Shown here one piece after another: positions 9,615-17,886 of a DNA stretch of 64,000 bases. Below the pieces are notes generated by a model that saw nothing but the letters and a program-made list of their open reading frames with translations, made no database searches and was not told the origin of the DNA. The stretch is from Mycobacterium triplex (lineage in GTDB: Bacteria; Actinomycetota; Actinomycetes; Mycobacteriales; Mycobacteriaceae), in contig NZ_HG964446.1 of NCBI RefSeq assembly GCF_000689255.1, forward strand, positions 3,307,119-3,371,118, in the 5' to 3' direction. Position numbers and translations under genes: made by a program. Each line of letters begins with the position of its first letter. Position 1 is the stretch's first letter.

Positions 9615-9624
9615 AAGGAGGTGA
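9615..9624 (+). promoter_or_regulatory. Orphan perfect Shine-Dalgarno sequence
   Basis: AAGGAGGTGA is fully complementary to the 16S rRNA 3' end, yet no ATG, GTG or TTG lies at a usable distance in a long frame. The nearest ATG (9653) opens a 42-codon frame (9653-9781) whose stop overlaps the ribosome binding site of the PE remnant. It may be a leader peptide signal or a fossil start site. Confidence 0.3.
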
Positions 9625-9792
9625 GAACGAAATTAGTCCCCATTCTCGATCGATGACGTTTCGTTCGAGCCGAGTAAGGCTTCGCTCTCGCGTATCGGCT
9701 TGCACCGAGTCGCCTACCCGCGCTGCGCAATCGGTGTATGTCCCGGCAAGGGTCGCGTCTCCGGCTCACCCTTATTCCTGAGGAGAACTCCG

Positions 9793-9870
9793 ATGACCTT
9801 CGTCAACGTACAGACCACTGCCGGTTCGTGTACGGCTACCGAGGCAGCCAACACAGCCGCCGCCTGCTGA
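9793..9870 (+). pseudogene. Internally deleted PE gene (25-codon remnant)
   Basis: The frame reads MTFVNVQT, the usual PE N-terminus, and then runs directly into [16 protein letters not shown] and a stop. That matches the last residues of a PE domain (compare SGSYAATEAANAAAAG in PE19). About 75 central codons are missing and the remaining frame is open. The PE residues, the helical hairpin needed to bind a PPE, and the tyrosine of YxxxE are all lost (TyrAlaAlaThrGlu has become CysThrAlaThrGlu). A good ribosome binding site (AGGAG at 9781) remains. It lies 16 bp ahead of a PPE gene and behind the M-box, the place held by PE20 in M. tuberculosis. It probably cannot form a PE-PPE dimer. Confidence 0.75.
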
Positions 9871-9886
9871 GCGCCGAGGGGGAACC

Positions 9887-11101
9887 ATGCTGGATTTTGC
9901 GGCGTTACCGCCGGAGGTCAATTCGACCAGAATGTATTCCGGTCCCGGATCGGGGCCGTTGCTGGCTGCTGCCGCGGCATGGAACGCACTGGCGGCCGAA
10001 ATGCGCTCCGCGGCAACCGATTACGAGTCGGTTATTCGGGAGCTGAGCAGCGCGGGCTGGATCGGTCCGTCCTCGGCCTCCATGTTGGCCGCGGCAGCGC
10101 AGTACCTGGCGTGGCTCAACACCACCGCCGCCCAGGCCGAGCAGACCGGCATACAGGCCAATGCGGCCGCGACGGCTTTCGAGGCCGCGTTCGGCATGAC
10201 GGTGCCCCCGCCGGTCGTCGCCGCCAACCGCACCCTGCTGGCGAACCTGGTGGCTACCAACATCTTCGGGCAGAACACCCCGGCGATCGCGGCCACCGAA
10301 GCCCAGTACATGGAGATGTGGGCGCAGGACGCCGGGGCGATGAACGGCTATGCCGTGGCCTCGCGGTCCGCGGCGCAGATGACGCCGTTCACCTCGCCGC
10401 AGACCAACACCACTCCCGACGCGGTGGCCGAACAAAATGAGGCTGTTAACCAGGCGGCTAACACGTCGGCTGGGACCGCGCGGTCGATGATGTCGACTTT
10501 CTCGGCCGATGGCTCGACTGGTGACATCACTACCGATGCTGTGGGCGCCCCGGCTCCGGGAGACCTGTATTGGTACCTGACGCAATTTTTGGACGGGAAC
10601 AACAACACGGCCCTGGGCCAGTTCTTGCAAAGCAACTTCTTTGCCAACTCGATCCTCAACGGTTCGCTTGCCGGCGGCCCGTTCAACCCGCAATCCATCG
10701 TTTCGACCGTCGAAGGCTTCAGTTTCCTGCAGACGGCGGCCACGACGCTGGGTGGGCTGGACGACTTCAGCGCCGGCGCCGAAAGCGCCACCGCCGCCTT
10801 GTCATCCAGCACGGTCCCGGCTGCGGGCCTGACCGGCGCAACGGCCGGGATAGGCAACGCACATCTGGTGGGTTCGATGTCGGTGCCGCCCAGCTGGAGT
10901 AATGCAGCCACGGTCGCGGCGGGTCAGGGCCCGGCGCCGGTCACCGGGCTCAGTGACATCGGGTCCTCGGGGACGCCGGCCGCGGGCGGGCCGGGCGCCG
11001 TTGCCGGACCGCTCGGTGGGACCGGCAAGCGATTGCGCCGGGCCATCCCACGGTACGGGTTTAGGCCCGTTGTCATGCCACGTCCACCGGCCGCCGGATA
11101 A
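9887..11101 (+). CDS. PPE family protein, SVP subfamily (PPE31-like position)
   Basis: 404 residues. The N-terminal PPE domain has Pro8-Pro9-Glu10, W58-I59-G60 at the EspG5-binding tip region, and the conserved [17 protein letters not shown] segment. The C-terminal half carries the SVP motif GSMSVPPSW (329-337), which places it in the ESX-5-dependent PPE-SVP group, and it ends [18 protein letters not shown] proteins need a PE partner for export. The adjacent PE is reduced to a remnant, so the partner must be encoded elsewhere (PE19 is one candidate). GAGGGGG precedes the ATG. Orthology to PPE31 is inferred from its place after the M-box. Confidence 0.9.
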   Translation: MLDFAALPPEVNSTRMYSGPGSGPLLAAAAAWNALAAEMRSAATDYESVIRELSSAGWIGPSSASMLAAAAQYLAWLNTTAAQAEQTGIQANAAATAFEAAFGMTVPPPVVAANRTLLANLVATNIFGQNTPAIAATEAQYMEMWAQDAGAMNGYAVASRSAAQMTPFTSPQTNTTPDAVAEQNEAVNQAANTSAGTARSMMSTFSADGSTGDITTDAVGAPAPGDLYWYLTQFLDGNNNTALGQFLQSNFFANSILNGSLAGGPFNPQSIVSTVEGFSFLQTAATTLGGLDDFSAGAESATAALSSSTVPAAGLTGATAGIGNAHLVGSMSVPPSWSNAATVAAGQGPAPVTGLSDIGSSGTPAAGGPGAVAGPLGGTGKRLRRAIPRYGFRPVVMPRPPAAG

Positions 11102-11122
11102 CAGACTTCAGGAGGAGATGTC

Positions 11123-12307
11123 ATGCTGAATTTCGGGGCTTTGCCGCCTGAGGTCAACTCGGCAAAAATGTACGCCGGTCCAGGGTCGGGTTCGATGCTG
11201 GCCGCCGCGGCCGCCTGGAATGCGCTGGCAGCTGAAATGCGTTCTGCGGCTACCGATTACGAAGCCATCATCAAGTCGTTGGTCAGCGAGGGCTGGCTCG
11301 GCCCGGCATCGGCGAAGATGGTGGCGGCGGTGCAGCCGTATCTCGAGTGGCTGAACACCACCGCCGTACAGGCCGAGCAGGCCGGCGCACAGGCAAATGC
11401 GGCCGCGGCCGCATACGAGGCCGCGTTTGCCGCGACGGTGCCCCCGCCGGTCGTCGCGGCCAACCGCACCTTGCAGGCAAACCTGGTGGCCAGCAACATC
11501 TTCGGGCAAAATACCGGCGCCATCGCGGCCGCCGACGCCCAATACGGCGAGATGTGGGCGCAGGACGCTTCCGCGATGACCGGCTACAGCACCGCGTCGC
11601 GCGCGGCGAGCCGAATGACGACGTTCAGCGAACCGCAATCCGACACCACTACGGACGGAACGGCCTTGCAGGCCGACGCGGCCAACAATGCCCTGGCCGC
11701 CGCAGCGGGGGACAGCATCTTCACGCCCGGCTCGGGTGACGACACCACGGGACTTTCCGGGCTGCTCAATCTGCTGAGCAATCAACCCAATAGCGAGAAT
11801 CTGCTGGGGGCCTTCCTCAACAACAACAGTGTCTCCGGCCTGTCCAACGCCTTCACCACCAACGGCATTCTGAACCCGACGACGATGATCGATCCCGCCG
11901 CCACGGCCTTTGCCAACGCGGCCGTACAGGGCGCGACCACGTCCGGGCTGGAGGACCTGGCGGCCGGGCTCAACAGCGCGGGGCTGGCATCGTCGGTGAC
12001 GAGCCTGCCGGGCGCGGCGGCCACCGCCAGCGTGGGGCAGGCGAGTCTGGTCGGAGCCCTTTCGGTCCCGCCGAGCTGGGCCGCCACCGGCGCAACGGTC
12101 AGCACCGTTTCGGCGACGACTCAGGTGGGCGCCGGGGCGTACCACAGCTTTGGCGCCGCCACGCCGATGGTGATGGAAGAGGCCGGAGCAATGGGCATGC
12201 CCGGGGTGCCGCTGGCCGGCGTTCCCGGATCGCACGAGGACGAGTTCGCCGACCCGATCTATGGGTTCCGCCCGCGCGTCATCGGACGCCCGCCCGCCGC
12301 CGGTTAG
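11123..12307 (+). CDS. PPE family protein, SVP subfamily
   Basis: 394 residues with a full PPE domain ([10 protein letters not shown] start, [26 protein letters not shown]), the SVP motif GALSVPPSW (311-319) and a C-terminus ending [15 protein letters not shown]. It is closely related to the preceding PPE over the first ~170 residues and at the last 15, so the two look like products of a tandem duplication that diverged in the middle. AGGAGG precedes the ATG, 21 bp after the previous stop, consistent with one transcript under the M-box. A DUF732 gene follows 6 bp later. Confidence 0.9.
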   Translation: MLNFGALPPEVNSAKMYAGPGSGSMLAAAAAWNALAAEMRSAATDYEAIIKSLVSEGWLGPASAKMVAAVQPYLEWLNTTAVQAEQAGAQANAAAAAYEAAFAATVPPPVVAANRTLQANLVASNIFGQNTGAIAAADAQYGEMWAQDASAMTGYSTASRAASRMTTFSEPQSDTTTDGTALQADAANNALAAAAGDSIFTPGSGDDTTGLSGLLNLLSNQPNSENLLGAFLNNNSVSGLSNAFTTNGILNPTTMIDPAATAFANAAVQGATTSGLEDLAAGLNSAGLASSVTSLPGAAATASVGQASLVGALSVPPSWAATGATVSTVSATTQVGAGAYHSFGAATPMVMEEAGAMGMPGVPLAGVPGSHEDEFADPIYGFRPRVIGRPPAAG

Positions 12308-12313
12308 CCACAG

Positions 12314-12655
12314 ATGAAAGCATTAACGCTGCTGGCGAGCGGCGCCGCCTTGATCGGCCTGGCCGCACCCGCACACGCGGACCCGGCTGACGACGCCTTC
12401 CTCGCCGCGCTTAACAACGCGGGCATCACCTATCACGACCCGGAGCACGCGATCAAGGCGGGCCAAAAGGTCTGCGACCTCGCCAACTCCGGAACGTCTC
12501 AGCTGGACATCATCCGAGACATCCGAGATCTCAACCCGGCATTCACGATGGCCAGCGCCGCCAAGTTCGCCAAGGCGGCCGCCATGGCCTATTGCCCCGA
12601 GCGGCTGTCCACCGACAGCGGCGGCACCAATCCCGGCTCCGGTAGCGGCAGCTAA
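12314..12655 (+). CDS. Secreted DUF732 protein
   Basis: 113 residues with a Sec signal peptide ending AHA-D at about residue 22, followed by the DUF732 helical domain with its two conserved cysteines (VCDLANSG and YCPE). The tail is Gly/Ser-rich. DUF732 proteins are small exported mycobacterial proteins of unknown function. Two more lie at 16376 and 16699, each time directly behind PPE genes. The start follows the PPE stop by 6 bp with only a poor ribosome binding site, which suggests translational coupling. M. tuberculosis Rv1804c and Rv1810 are family members. Confidence 0.85.
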   Translation: MKALTLLASGAALIGLAAPAHADPADDAFLAALNNAGITYHDPEHAIKAGQKVCDLANSGTSQLDIIRDIRDLNPAFTMASAAKFAKAAAMAYCPERLSTDSGGTNPGSGSGS

Positions 12656-12800
12656 CCGAGCGAGCACCGGCCGGGGGCCGACTGGCTACGCGAGCCACCC
12701 GACTGTGGTTGCTCTGTGCCTCACAGCAAACCCGCAGAAGTCAATAAGCCTCGTGGCAGCTCCATATGTTTACGTTAGGTGAAATATAGGGGAGCTCGGT

Positions 12801-13049
12801 ATGACCATTATCTTTCAATTCGGCACCGGCGACGGCCGTGGCATGCTGGTGCCCGGCACGGGCGATGCGGTTGCGGCGCGGGACTTTTGGGCCGCTGCCG
12901 GGCCGGTAGCGCACCAGGCGTTCAATGCTCAGCCGGGCCGGGAATTCCAGGAGATCTACCGCCACGCGAATGTCTGCGAGCAAAAATTCCGGATAACCGA
13001 CATTAATTTGGCAAACATCGATCGCCTTTTCGCTTGCCGTCGCACATAA
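12801..13049 (+). CDS. Diverged EsxN-like WXG100 relative (probable decaying gene)
   Basis: 82 residues. It aligns with EsxN along its length: MTIIFQFGTGDGRG against MSINYQFGDVDAHG, VAARDFWAAAGPVAHQAF against VLAAGDFWGGAGSVACQEF, and GREFQEIYRHANVCEQK against GRNFQVIYEQANQHGQK. About 12 residues of helix 1 are missing, the WGG turn has become WAA, and the last 14 residues have drifted and end in CRRT. There is no adjacent EsxM-type partner. The frame is intact with a GGGGAG ribosome binding site, so it may still be translated, but it probably cannot form a normal EsxM-EsxN dimer. It is likely a remnant of an esx duplication. Confidence 0.7.
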   Translation: MTIIFQFGTGDGRGMLVPGTGDAVAARDFWAAAGPVAHQAFNAQPGREFQEIYRHANVCEQKFRITDINLANIDRLFACRRT

Positions 13050-13644
13050 AAACGGGGACAGGTTCGAGACTATCCGCAATTTCAATGCACACGAGCGCCA
13101 TTGCGGTACTTTTGCGCTTCAAAGTAATTGATTAGCCGAAATGAGACAGAATGCAAGAGCACTCCAGATCGAGTCCGTAACAATAGCTTGCAATAACACT
13201 TGACATCCTCTGAATCGCATCGATCAGCGGCCGCATTCGCCGTATTTCGAATATCACGGATCCCTCCGATCCCGTAGCTGTGCATTGATACTATTGCCTG
13301 TATGCTGCTATTCTAGTCCTACAATGTGTTAGCTGTGCGATGTCCAAGTTCTCACATGAGCGATTACGCCAATGACATTTCTTTTTTACACTGCGATTAC
13401 CCGGCGGGAACCCGTCGCGAATAAATTCGAGCCATAATGATCGCAATATCGAAGCGTAAGGCTGAATCAGGACCGGGCGGGGATCCTGACGATATTTGTA
13501 ACCGGGAGCGTGCGAGCAGTTGTCGTTAAACACGTGTAAATCAGCGCGGATTCGATGTATTTCATTAGAGCTGCGGCGCGTTTGCGGCGAGGGCTGTGAA
13601 ACCGCGCCTACCATGGCGGCCAAATGAGGGAGCGGAGGTAAAAA
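13050..13644. other. AT-richer non-coding gap
   Basis: 595 bp with no supported gene and base composition near 45% GC in its first half, well below its neighbours. It interrupts what is a continuous operon in M. tuberculosis. A possible promoter is TTGATA (13285-13290), 18 bp, TATTCT (13309-13314), which could drive the PPE genes from 13645. Low GC upstream of PPE genes is also typical of Lsr2-bound DNA. Confidence 0.4.
13285..13314 (+). promoter_or_regulatory. Candidate SigA promoter in AT-rich gap
   Basis: TTGATA and TATTCT with an 18 bp spacer. The -35 matches consensus at five of six positions. It would give a leader of about 325 nt before the PPE gene at 13645. Confidence 0.3.
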
Positions 13645-14880
13645 ATGTTGGACTTCGGGGCGTTACCACCGGAGATCAACTCCGGTCGAATGTACGTCGG
13701 TGCGGGAGCGGGGCCGATGCTCGCCGCCGCCGCGGCCTGGGACGAGTTAGCCGCCGAGCTGTACTCGACAGCGGCGCTGTATGGCTCGACGATTCAAAGC
13801 CTCTCCGGCGGGCCGTGGACGGGCCCCTCCTCGATCGCGATGGCCGCGGCCGCCGCGCCGTATGTGCAGTGGATGAGCGCGACGGGGGCCCAGGCCGAGC
13901 AGGCGGGAATGCAGGCCAAGCTCGCCGCGGGTGCCTACGAGGCGGCCTTTGCGGCGACGGTGCCGCCACCCGTCATCGCGGCCAACCGCTCTCTGCTCGC
14001 GTCGTTGATCGCCACCAACATCTTGGGCCAGAACACCCCGGCGATCGCCGCGACCGAAGCCGAATACATGGAGATGTGGGCGCAGGACGCCGCGGCGATG
14101 TACGGGTATGCGGGCTCGTCGGCGACGGCGTCGCAGCTGCAGCCGTTCACCGAGCCACCGCAGACCACCAACGACGCCGGCTCGGGGATGCAAGCGGCCG
14201 CGGTGGCCCAATCGAGCACTACGTCGGGCACCAAATCCGCCCTACAGCTCTCCCAACTCGCATCGACGACCACCACCGCCGCGGCCGACCCGTCGACGGG
14301 ACTGACGGTGCCGCCCGCCGTAACCAACTGGAACACAATCTGGTCGGCCATCACCGGGGTGTACTCGCCGCAGTCGTGGACGACCATCCCGGGTGGCCCG
14401 TTCCTGTCGTTCGGCCAGGCGTACGCCTGGGGTCAGAACGGGCAGAGCGCCGCGGCGTATCTGTCCGGGCCGAAGCTGATCAAGGGTGCACTGGAGCCGT
14501 TGATGAGGGGTGCTGCCGGCATCCACCCGATGTTGAGCTCCTCGGTCGCGGGCGGCCCGGTCTCCGGGTCGATGGGTAGGGCGGCCCTCGTCGGGAGCCT
14601 GTCGGTGCCCCAGGGCTGGACCGAGGCCGCGCCGGCGATCAGAACGCTGGCCCAGGCGCTGCCCACCAACCTGGCGGCCGCCGCCCCAGCCGCGATGGTC
14701 GGGGAGGAAGGCGTGTTCAGCCAGATGGCCTTGTCCAGCCTGGCCGGACGCGCCGTCGCCGCCACCGCGACCCACTCGGTGAGCGGCAATGCCGCGACGG
14801 CGGCGACGCTCGGCGGCCTCGTCGCCGAGGCCGACCCCGCCGCCGCCACCATCATCGTCATACCGGCTCTGGAGGACTGA
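13645..14880 (+). CDS. PPE family protein, SVP subfamily (PPE32-like)
   Basis: 411 residues, close to the 409 of M. tuberculosis PPE32. The PPE domain starts [10 protein letters not shown] and contains [10 protein letters not shown] and [17 protein letters not shown]. The SVP motif is GSLSVPQGW. The C-terminus is short and acidic-hydrophobic (VIPALED) rather than the PPAAG ending of the two upstream PPE genes. GGAGCGGAGG precedes the ATG. It starts a second run of genes (PPE, PPE, DUF732, DUF732, mgtC) that follows the M. tuberculosis order. Confidence 0.88.
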   Translation: MLDFGALPPEINSGRMYVGAGAGPMLAAAAAWDELAAELYSTAALYGSTIQSLSGGPWTGPSSIAMAAAAAPYVQWMSATGAQAEQAGMQAKLAAGAYEAAFAATVPPPVIAANRSLLASLIATNILGQNTPAIAATEAEYMEMWAQDAAAMYGYAGSSATASQLQPFTEPPQTTNDAGSGMQAAAVAQSSTTSGTKSALQLSQLASTTTTAAADPSTGLTVPPAVTNWNTIWSAITGVYSPQSWTTIPGGPFLSFGQAYAWGQNGQSAAAYLSGPKLIKGALEPLMRGAAGIHPMLSSSVAGGPVSGSMGRAALVGSLSVPQGWTEAAPAIRTLAQALPTNLAAAAPAAMVGEEGVFSQMALSSLAGRAVAATATHSVSGNAATAATLGGLVAEADPAAATIIVIPALED

Positions 14881-14953
14881 CCGCGATGAACACGACGCAC
14901 AGCAGCCCGACACCGTCTAGCCAAGCGCTCGCCACCAGGTAAGGGGAAACGAC

Positions 14954-16363
14954 ATGTTTTACGGAGCCTTTCCGCCGGAGTTCAACTCCGGTCGGATGTA
15001 CGCCGGTCCGGGTGCGGAGTCGCTGGTGACGGCCGCGACGGCCTGGGAGAACCTGGCCGCCGAATTGCAGTCCATCGCGACCGCCTACTCGTCGGTCATC
15101 GCCAATCTGACCACCGGTCCGTGGGCGGGTCCGTCATCGCTCGCCATGGCGGCCGCGGCCGCTCCCTACGTGGCCTGGATGCAACAAACCGCCGCCCAGG
15201 CCGCTCAAACCGCGGCCCAAGCGACGCAAGCTGCCGCCGCATACGAAACGGCATTCGCCGCGCACGTGCCGCCGCCGCTCATCGCGGCCAACCGGGAACT
15301 GCTGGCACAGCTGATTGCGACCAACATGTTCGGTCAGAACGCCGCGGCGATCGCGGCCACCGAGGCCCAGTATGGCGAGATGTGGGCCCAAGACGGCGAG
15401 GCAATGGACACCTACTTCGCCTCCTCGGCGACGGCCACCAACAAACTGCAGGAATTCAGTCCGGCGCCGAAGACCACCAATGACGAGGGCCCTCAGATGC
15501 AGGCCGCCGCGCTCACCCAGTCCGCCGGCAACACCACCGGAAGGGTGGTATCCAACCTGGCGGGAACAACCAACTTGGCCACCACGGCGAGCGGCGCCAC
15601 CGGGCCGCTGGCGGGTCTTGCCGACATCGCCACCGCCTACCAGAACTTCTGGACAAATCTGCTGAACACCATCCCGGGCGGGGCCAATTTCTACACCGCC
15701 ATGTACAACGCCGTGAAGGTGCCGATTGGGCTGACCACGCAGTTCAACGACATCGGACTGTTGATCAACTTCCCTGTGTCGCAATGGCTCAAGTTCGCGC
15801 CACCGGTTGCCTACGGCGCACTCCCCAAAGACGCGCTCGGCGCCGGTCTGGGCGCGTTGGGCTTTACCCGGGGCACGCTGTTCGACGCGGTCACTCCCAC
15901 CGCCGGATTTGCGCGGGGCACCTTGGTCGGATCGTTGACGGTTCCGCCCAGCTGGGCCTCGGCTACCCCGGCGATCAGAACGGTGGCCGCCGCCTTGACG
16001 GCCGCCGGGCCCGAGGCCATTCCCGCGGCCGCGCTCGGCGAGGGCAGCCTGTTCAGTTCGATGGGGATGGCCGGGATGCTGGGCAGCGCCATGGGAGCCG
16101 GAGGGCCCACCGTGGTTCGTGCCGGGATTCGCAACCGCATGACGCCGCTCAAGGATCTCAAGGACAAGAACTCACCGGAGCACCTGAAACGTCTGGTCGC
16201 TCAGATATCGGAGAAGCCCGAAACGGTGCAGCACCACAACGTCGATCAGGAAGGTCTCGACGCGCTGCTCGAGCAGCTGGCCAAGAAACCCGGCATCCAC
16301 GCGGTGCATCTGAAAAAGGGTAAGTCCAAGGTGATCCCGTCCGATGAAGCGCAATCAGGTTAG
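14954..16363 (+). CDS. PPE family protein with charged C-terminal extension (PPE33-like)
   Basis: 469 residues (PPE33 of M. tuberculosis has 468). The PPE domain begins MFYGAFPPEFNSGRMYAGPG and includes TTGPWAGPSS and NRELLAQLIATNMFGQN. The SVP motif is GSLTVPPSW. Unlike its neighbours it carries about 75 extra residues after the SVP region that are strongly charged and predicted helical (KDLKDKNSPEHLKRL, then QHHNVDQEG and a lysine-rich end). This tail resembles no repeat known to me. AGGGGAA precedes the ATG. Confidence 0.88.
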   Translation: MFYGAFPPEFNSGRMYAGPGAESLVTAATAWENLAAELQSIATAYSSVIANLTTGPWAGPSSLAMAAAAAPYVAWMQQTAAQAAQTAAQATQAAAAYETAFAAHVPPPLIAANRELLAQLIATNMFGQNAAAIAATEAQYGEMWAQDGEAMDTYFASSATATNKLQEFSPAPKTTNDEGPQMQAAALTQSAGNTTGRVVSNLAGTTNLATTASGATGPLAGLADIATAYQNFWTNLLNTIPGGANFYTAMYNAVKVPIGLTTQFNDIGLLINFPVSQWLKFAPPVAYGALPKDALGAGLGALGFTRGTLFDAVTPTAGFARGTLVGSLTVPPSWASATPAIRTVAAALTAAGPEAIPAAALGEGSLFSSMGMAGMLGSAMGAGGPTVVRAGIRNRMTPLKDLKDKNSPEHLKRLVAQISEKPETVQHHNVDQEGLDALLEQLAKKPGIHAVHLKKGKSKVIPSDEAQSG

Positions 16364-16375
16364 GGGACAAGAGTT

Positions 16376-16699
16376 ATGAAACGGCTACTGACGGTAGTTG
16401 GCGTTGCCGCAGCGATCGCCTTCGCGGCACCGGCCCATGCCGATCCCGTTCCGGAACCGAACGGTGACGACGCGGGTTTCATTGCCGCACTGCGCCAAGC
16501 CGGGTTCAGCTTCTCGAGCGAGAGTGCTGCCGTCGCGGCGGGCCGGGCGGTGTGCTCATGCCTGAACAACGGCGAGGACAACTTGGAGCTGCTCCACGAC
16601 GTGAAAAGCCGTAACCCGGGAATGGACATGGAACAGGCATCGAACTTCGCGATGATCTCGGCGAAATTCTATTGCCCGCACCAACTTTCGAAGGCCTGA
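16376..16699 (+). CDS. Secreted DUF732 protein (Rv1810-like)
   Basis: 107 residues with a signal peptide ending AHA-D (about residue 23) and the DUF732 fold with conserved cysteines in VCSCLNNG and YCPHQL. It corresponds by position to Rv1810, between PPE33 and mgtC. AGGGGA lies 8 nt before the ATG, 12 bp past the PPE stop. Its stop overlaps the start of the next DUF732 gene (TGATG). The extra cysteine in CSC is unusual relative to the other two copies in the window. Confidence 0.88.
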   Translation: MKRLLTVVGVAAAIAFAAPAHADPVPEPNGDDAGFIAALRQAGFSFSSESAAVAAGRAVCSCLNNGEDNLELLHDVKSRNPGMDMEQASNFAMISAKFYCPHQLSKA

Positions 16700-17040
16700 T
16701 GGACGGGCGCTGCTCTGTGCGACCGCTCCTCGCGCTCCTCGGCGCTGCCGCGATGATCGGCCTGGCCGCGACCGCCCACGGCGATCCGGACGGCGGCTCC
16801 GGCGACGCCGGCTTCCTTGCGACCGTGCGCGGCGCGGGTATCACCTACACCGACTCGGGTCAGGCTGTCGCATTCGCAAAGGCGGTGTGCGGGTTGATCG
16901 GAGCGGGCAAATCCGGCCCGGAATTGGTTCACACCCTGCAGCGCGAGAACCCCGGATTGACCACGGATCACGCCACCCTGTTCGTTGGGATCGCGGCGAA
17001 GTACTACTGCCCGCAGCAACTCTCCAACAAGTCCGGGTAG
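16699..17040 (+). CDS. Secreted DUF732 protein
   Basis: 113 residues from the ATG at 16699, which overlaps the previous stop by one base (TGATG), a clear coupling signal. An upstream in-frame ATG at 16672 lies inside the preceding gene and would spoil the signal peptide. The signal sequence ends near AHG-D, followed by a DUF732 domain with VCGLIGAG and YYCPQQL. It is a paralogue of the gene just upstream and of 12314-12655. I know of no function for the family. Confidence 0.85.
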   Translation: MDGRCSVRPLLALLGAAAMIGLAATAHGDPDGGSGDAGFLATVRGAGITYTDSGQAVAFAKAVCGLIGAGKSGPELVHTLQRENPGLTTDHATLFVGIAAKYYCPQQLSNKSG

Positions 17041-17172
17041 CGAAGGTTGCGCGGAGATGGCCATCGGGGAACGGATGTGGCCGAGATCCATCTACTGTTC
17101 ACCTGAGCGTGGTTGGCTGGGCCCATGCGGCGCGGGGGCTGCGCGGTGGTGCCGCCGGGGAAGGAGTCCGCT

Positions 17173-17883
17173 ATGACGCAGACGCTGAGCGTCGCCGATT
17201 TCGCGCTCCGGCTGGGCGTCGGGGTCGGTTGCGGCGCCCTGATCGGCATGGAACGGCAGTGGCGAGCACGCCGGGCAGGGCTGCGGACGAACGCGCTGGT
17301 CGCTGCCGGGGCGACCTTGTTCGTGCTGTACGCGGTCGCCACCCCGGACAGCAGCCCGACCAGGGTCGCGTCCTATGTGGTGTCCGGTATCGGGTTCCTC
17401 GGCGGTGGGGTGATCCTGCGCGAGGGAGTCAATGTCCGGGGCCTCAACACCGCCGCCACGCTGTGGTGCTCCGCCGCGATCGGCGTTCTGGCCGCCTCCG
17501 GGAACCTGATTTTCACCCTGATCGCCACCCTCGTCGTCATCACCATCCACGTGGTGGGGCGCCCGCTGGGCCGGGTGATCGACCACGACAACGACGCCGA
17601 GGAAGACGAAGGCCGGCAACCCTTCCTGGTGCAAGCGGTCTGTCGCCCGAAATCCGAGAAGTATGCCCGCGCCCAACTGGTCCAGCACGCCAGCAGCAAT
17701 GACCTGACGTTGCGCGGCATCCACACCGGGCAGGCCGCCGACGACGAGATCACGCTGACCGCACACCTTCTCGTGGATGGTCATACACCGGCCAAGCTGG
17801 AGCGATTGGTGGCAGAGCTGTCGCTGCAACCCGGCGTTCGCGCGGTGCAGTGGTACGCCGGTGACGGAGCGCAGTCCGACTGA
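17173..17883 (+). CDS. mgtC: MgtC virulence factor, magnesium-limitation protein
   Basis: 236 residues. The N-terminal half is the MgtC/SapB membrane domain with about five transmembrane segments and the conserved GCGALIGMERQWRARRAGLRTN loop. The C-terminal half is the cytosolic ACT-like domain. MgtC is needed for growth at low Mg2+ and inside macrophages, and is not itself a Mg2+ pump. The start was chosen at MTQTLSVADF, 6 nt after AAGGAG, matching Rv1811; an ATG at 17113 is less likely. It lies 132 bp past the DUF732 pair. In M. tuberculosis it belongs to the M-box-controlled unit. It converges with the next gene at 3 bp. Confidence 0.94.
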   Translation: MTQTLSVADFALRLGVGVGCGALIGMERQWRARRAGLRTNALVAAGATLFVLYAVATPDSSPTRVASYVVSGIGFLGGGVILREGVNVRGLNTAATLWCSAAIGVLAASGNLIFTLIATLVVITIHVVGRPLGRVIDHDNDAEEDEGRQPFLVQAVCRPKSEKYARAQLVQHASSNDLTLRGIHTGQAADDEITLTAHLLVDGHTPAKLERLVAELSLQPGVRAVQWYAGDGAQSD

Positions 17884-17886
17884 CGG

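Noticed and set aside
9257..9705. Minus-strand frames opposite the M-box
   Set aside because: They cover a structured RNA and show no protein-like features; similar frames in M. tuberculosis are only weakly supported.
13596..14579. 327-codon frame overlapping the PPE at 13645
   Set aside because: Arg/Gly-rich alternative frame; the PPE frame has the family motifs and a proper ribosome binding site.
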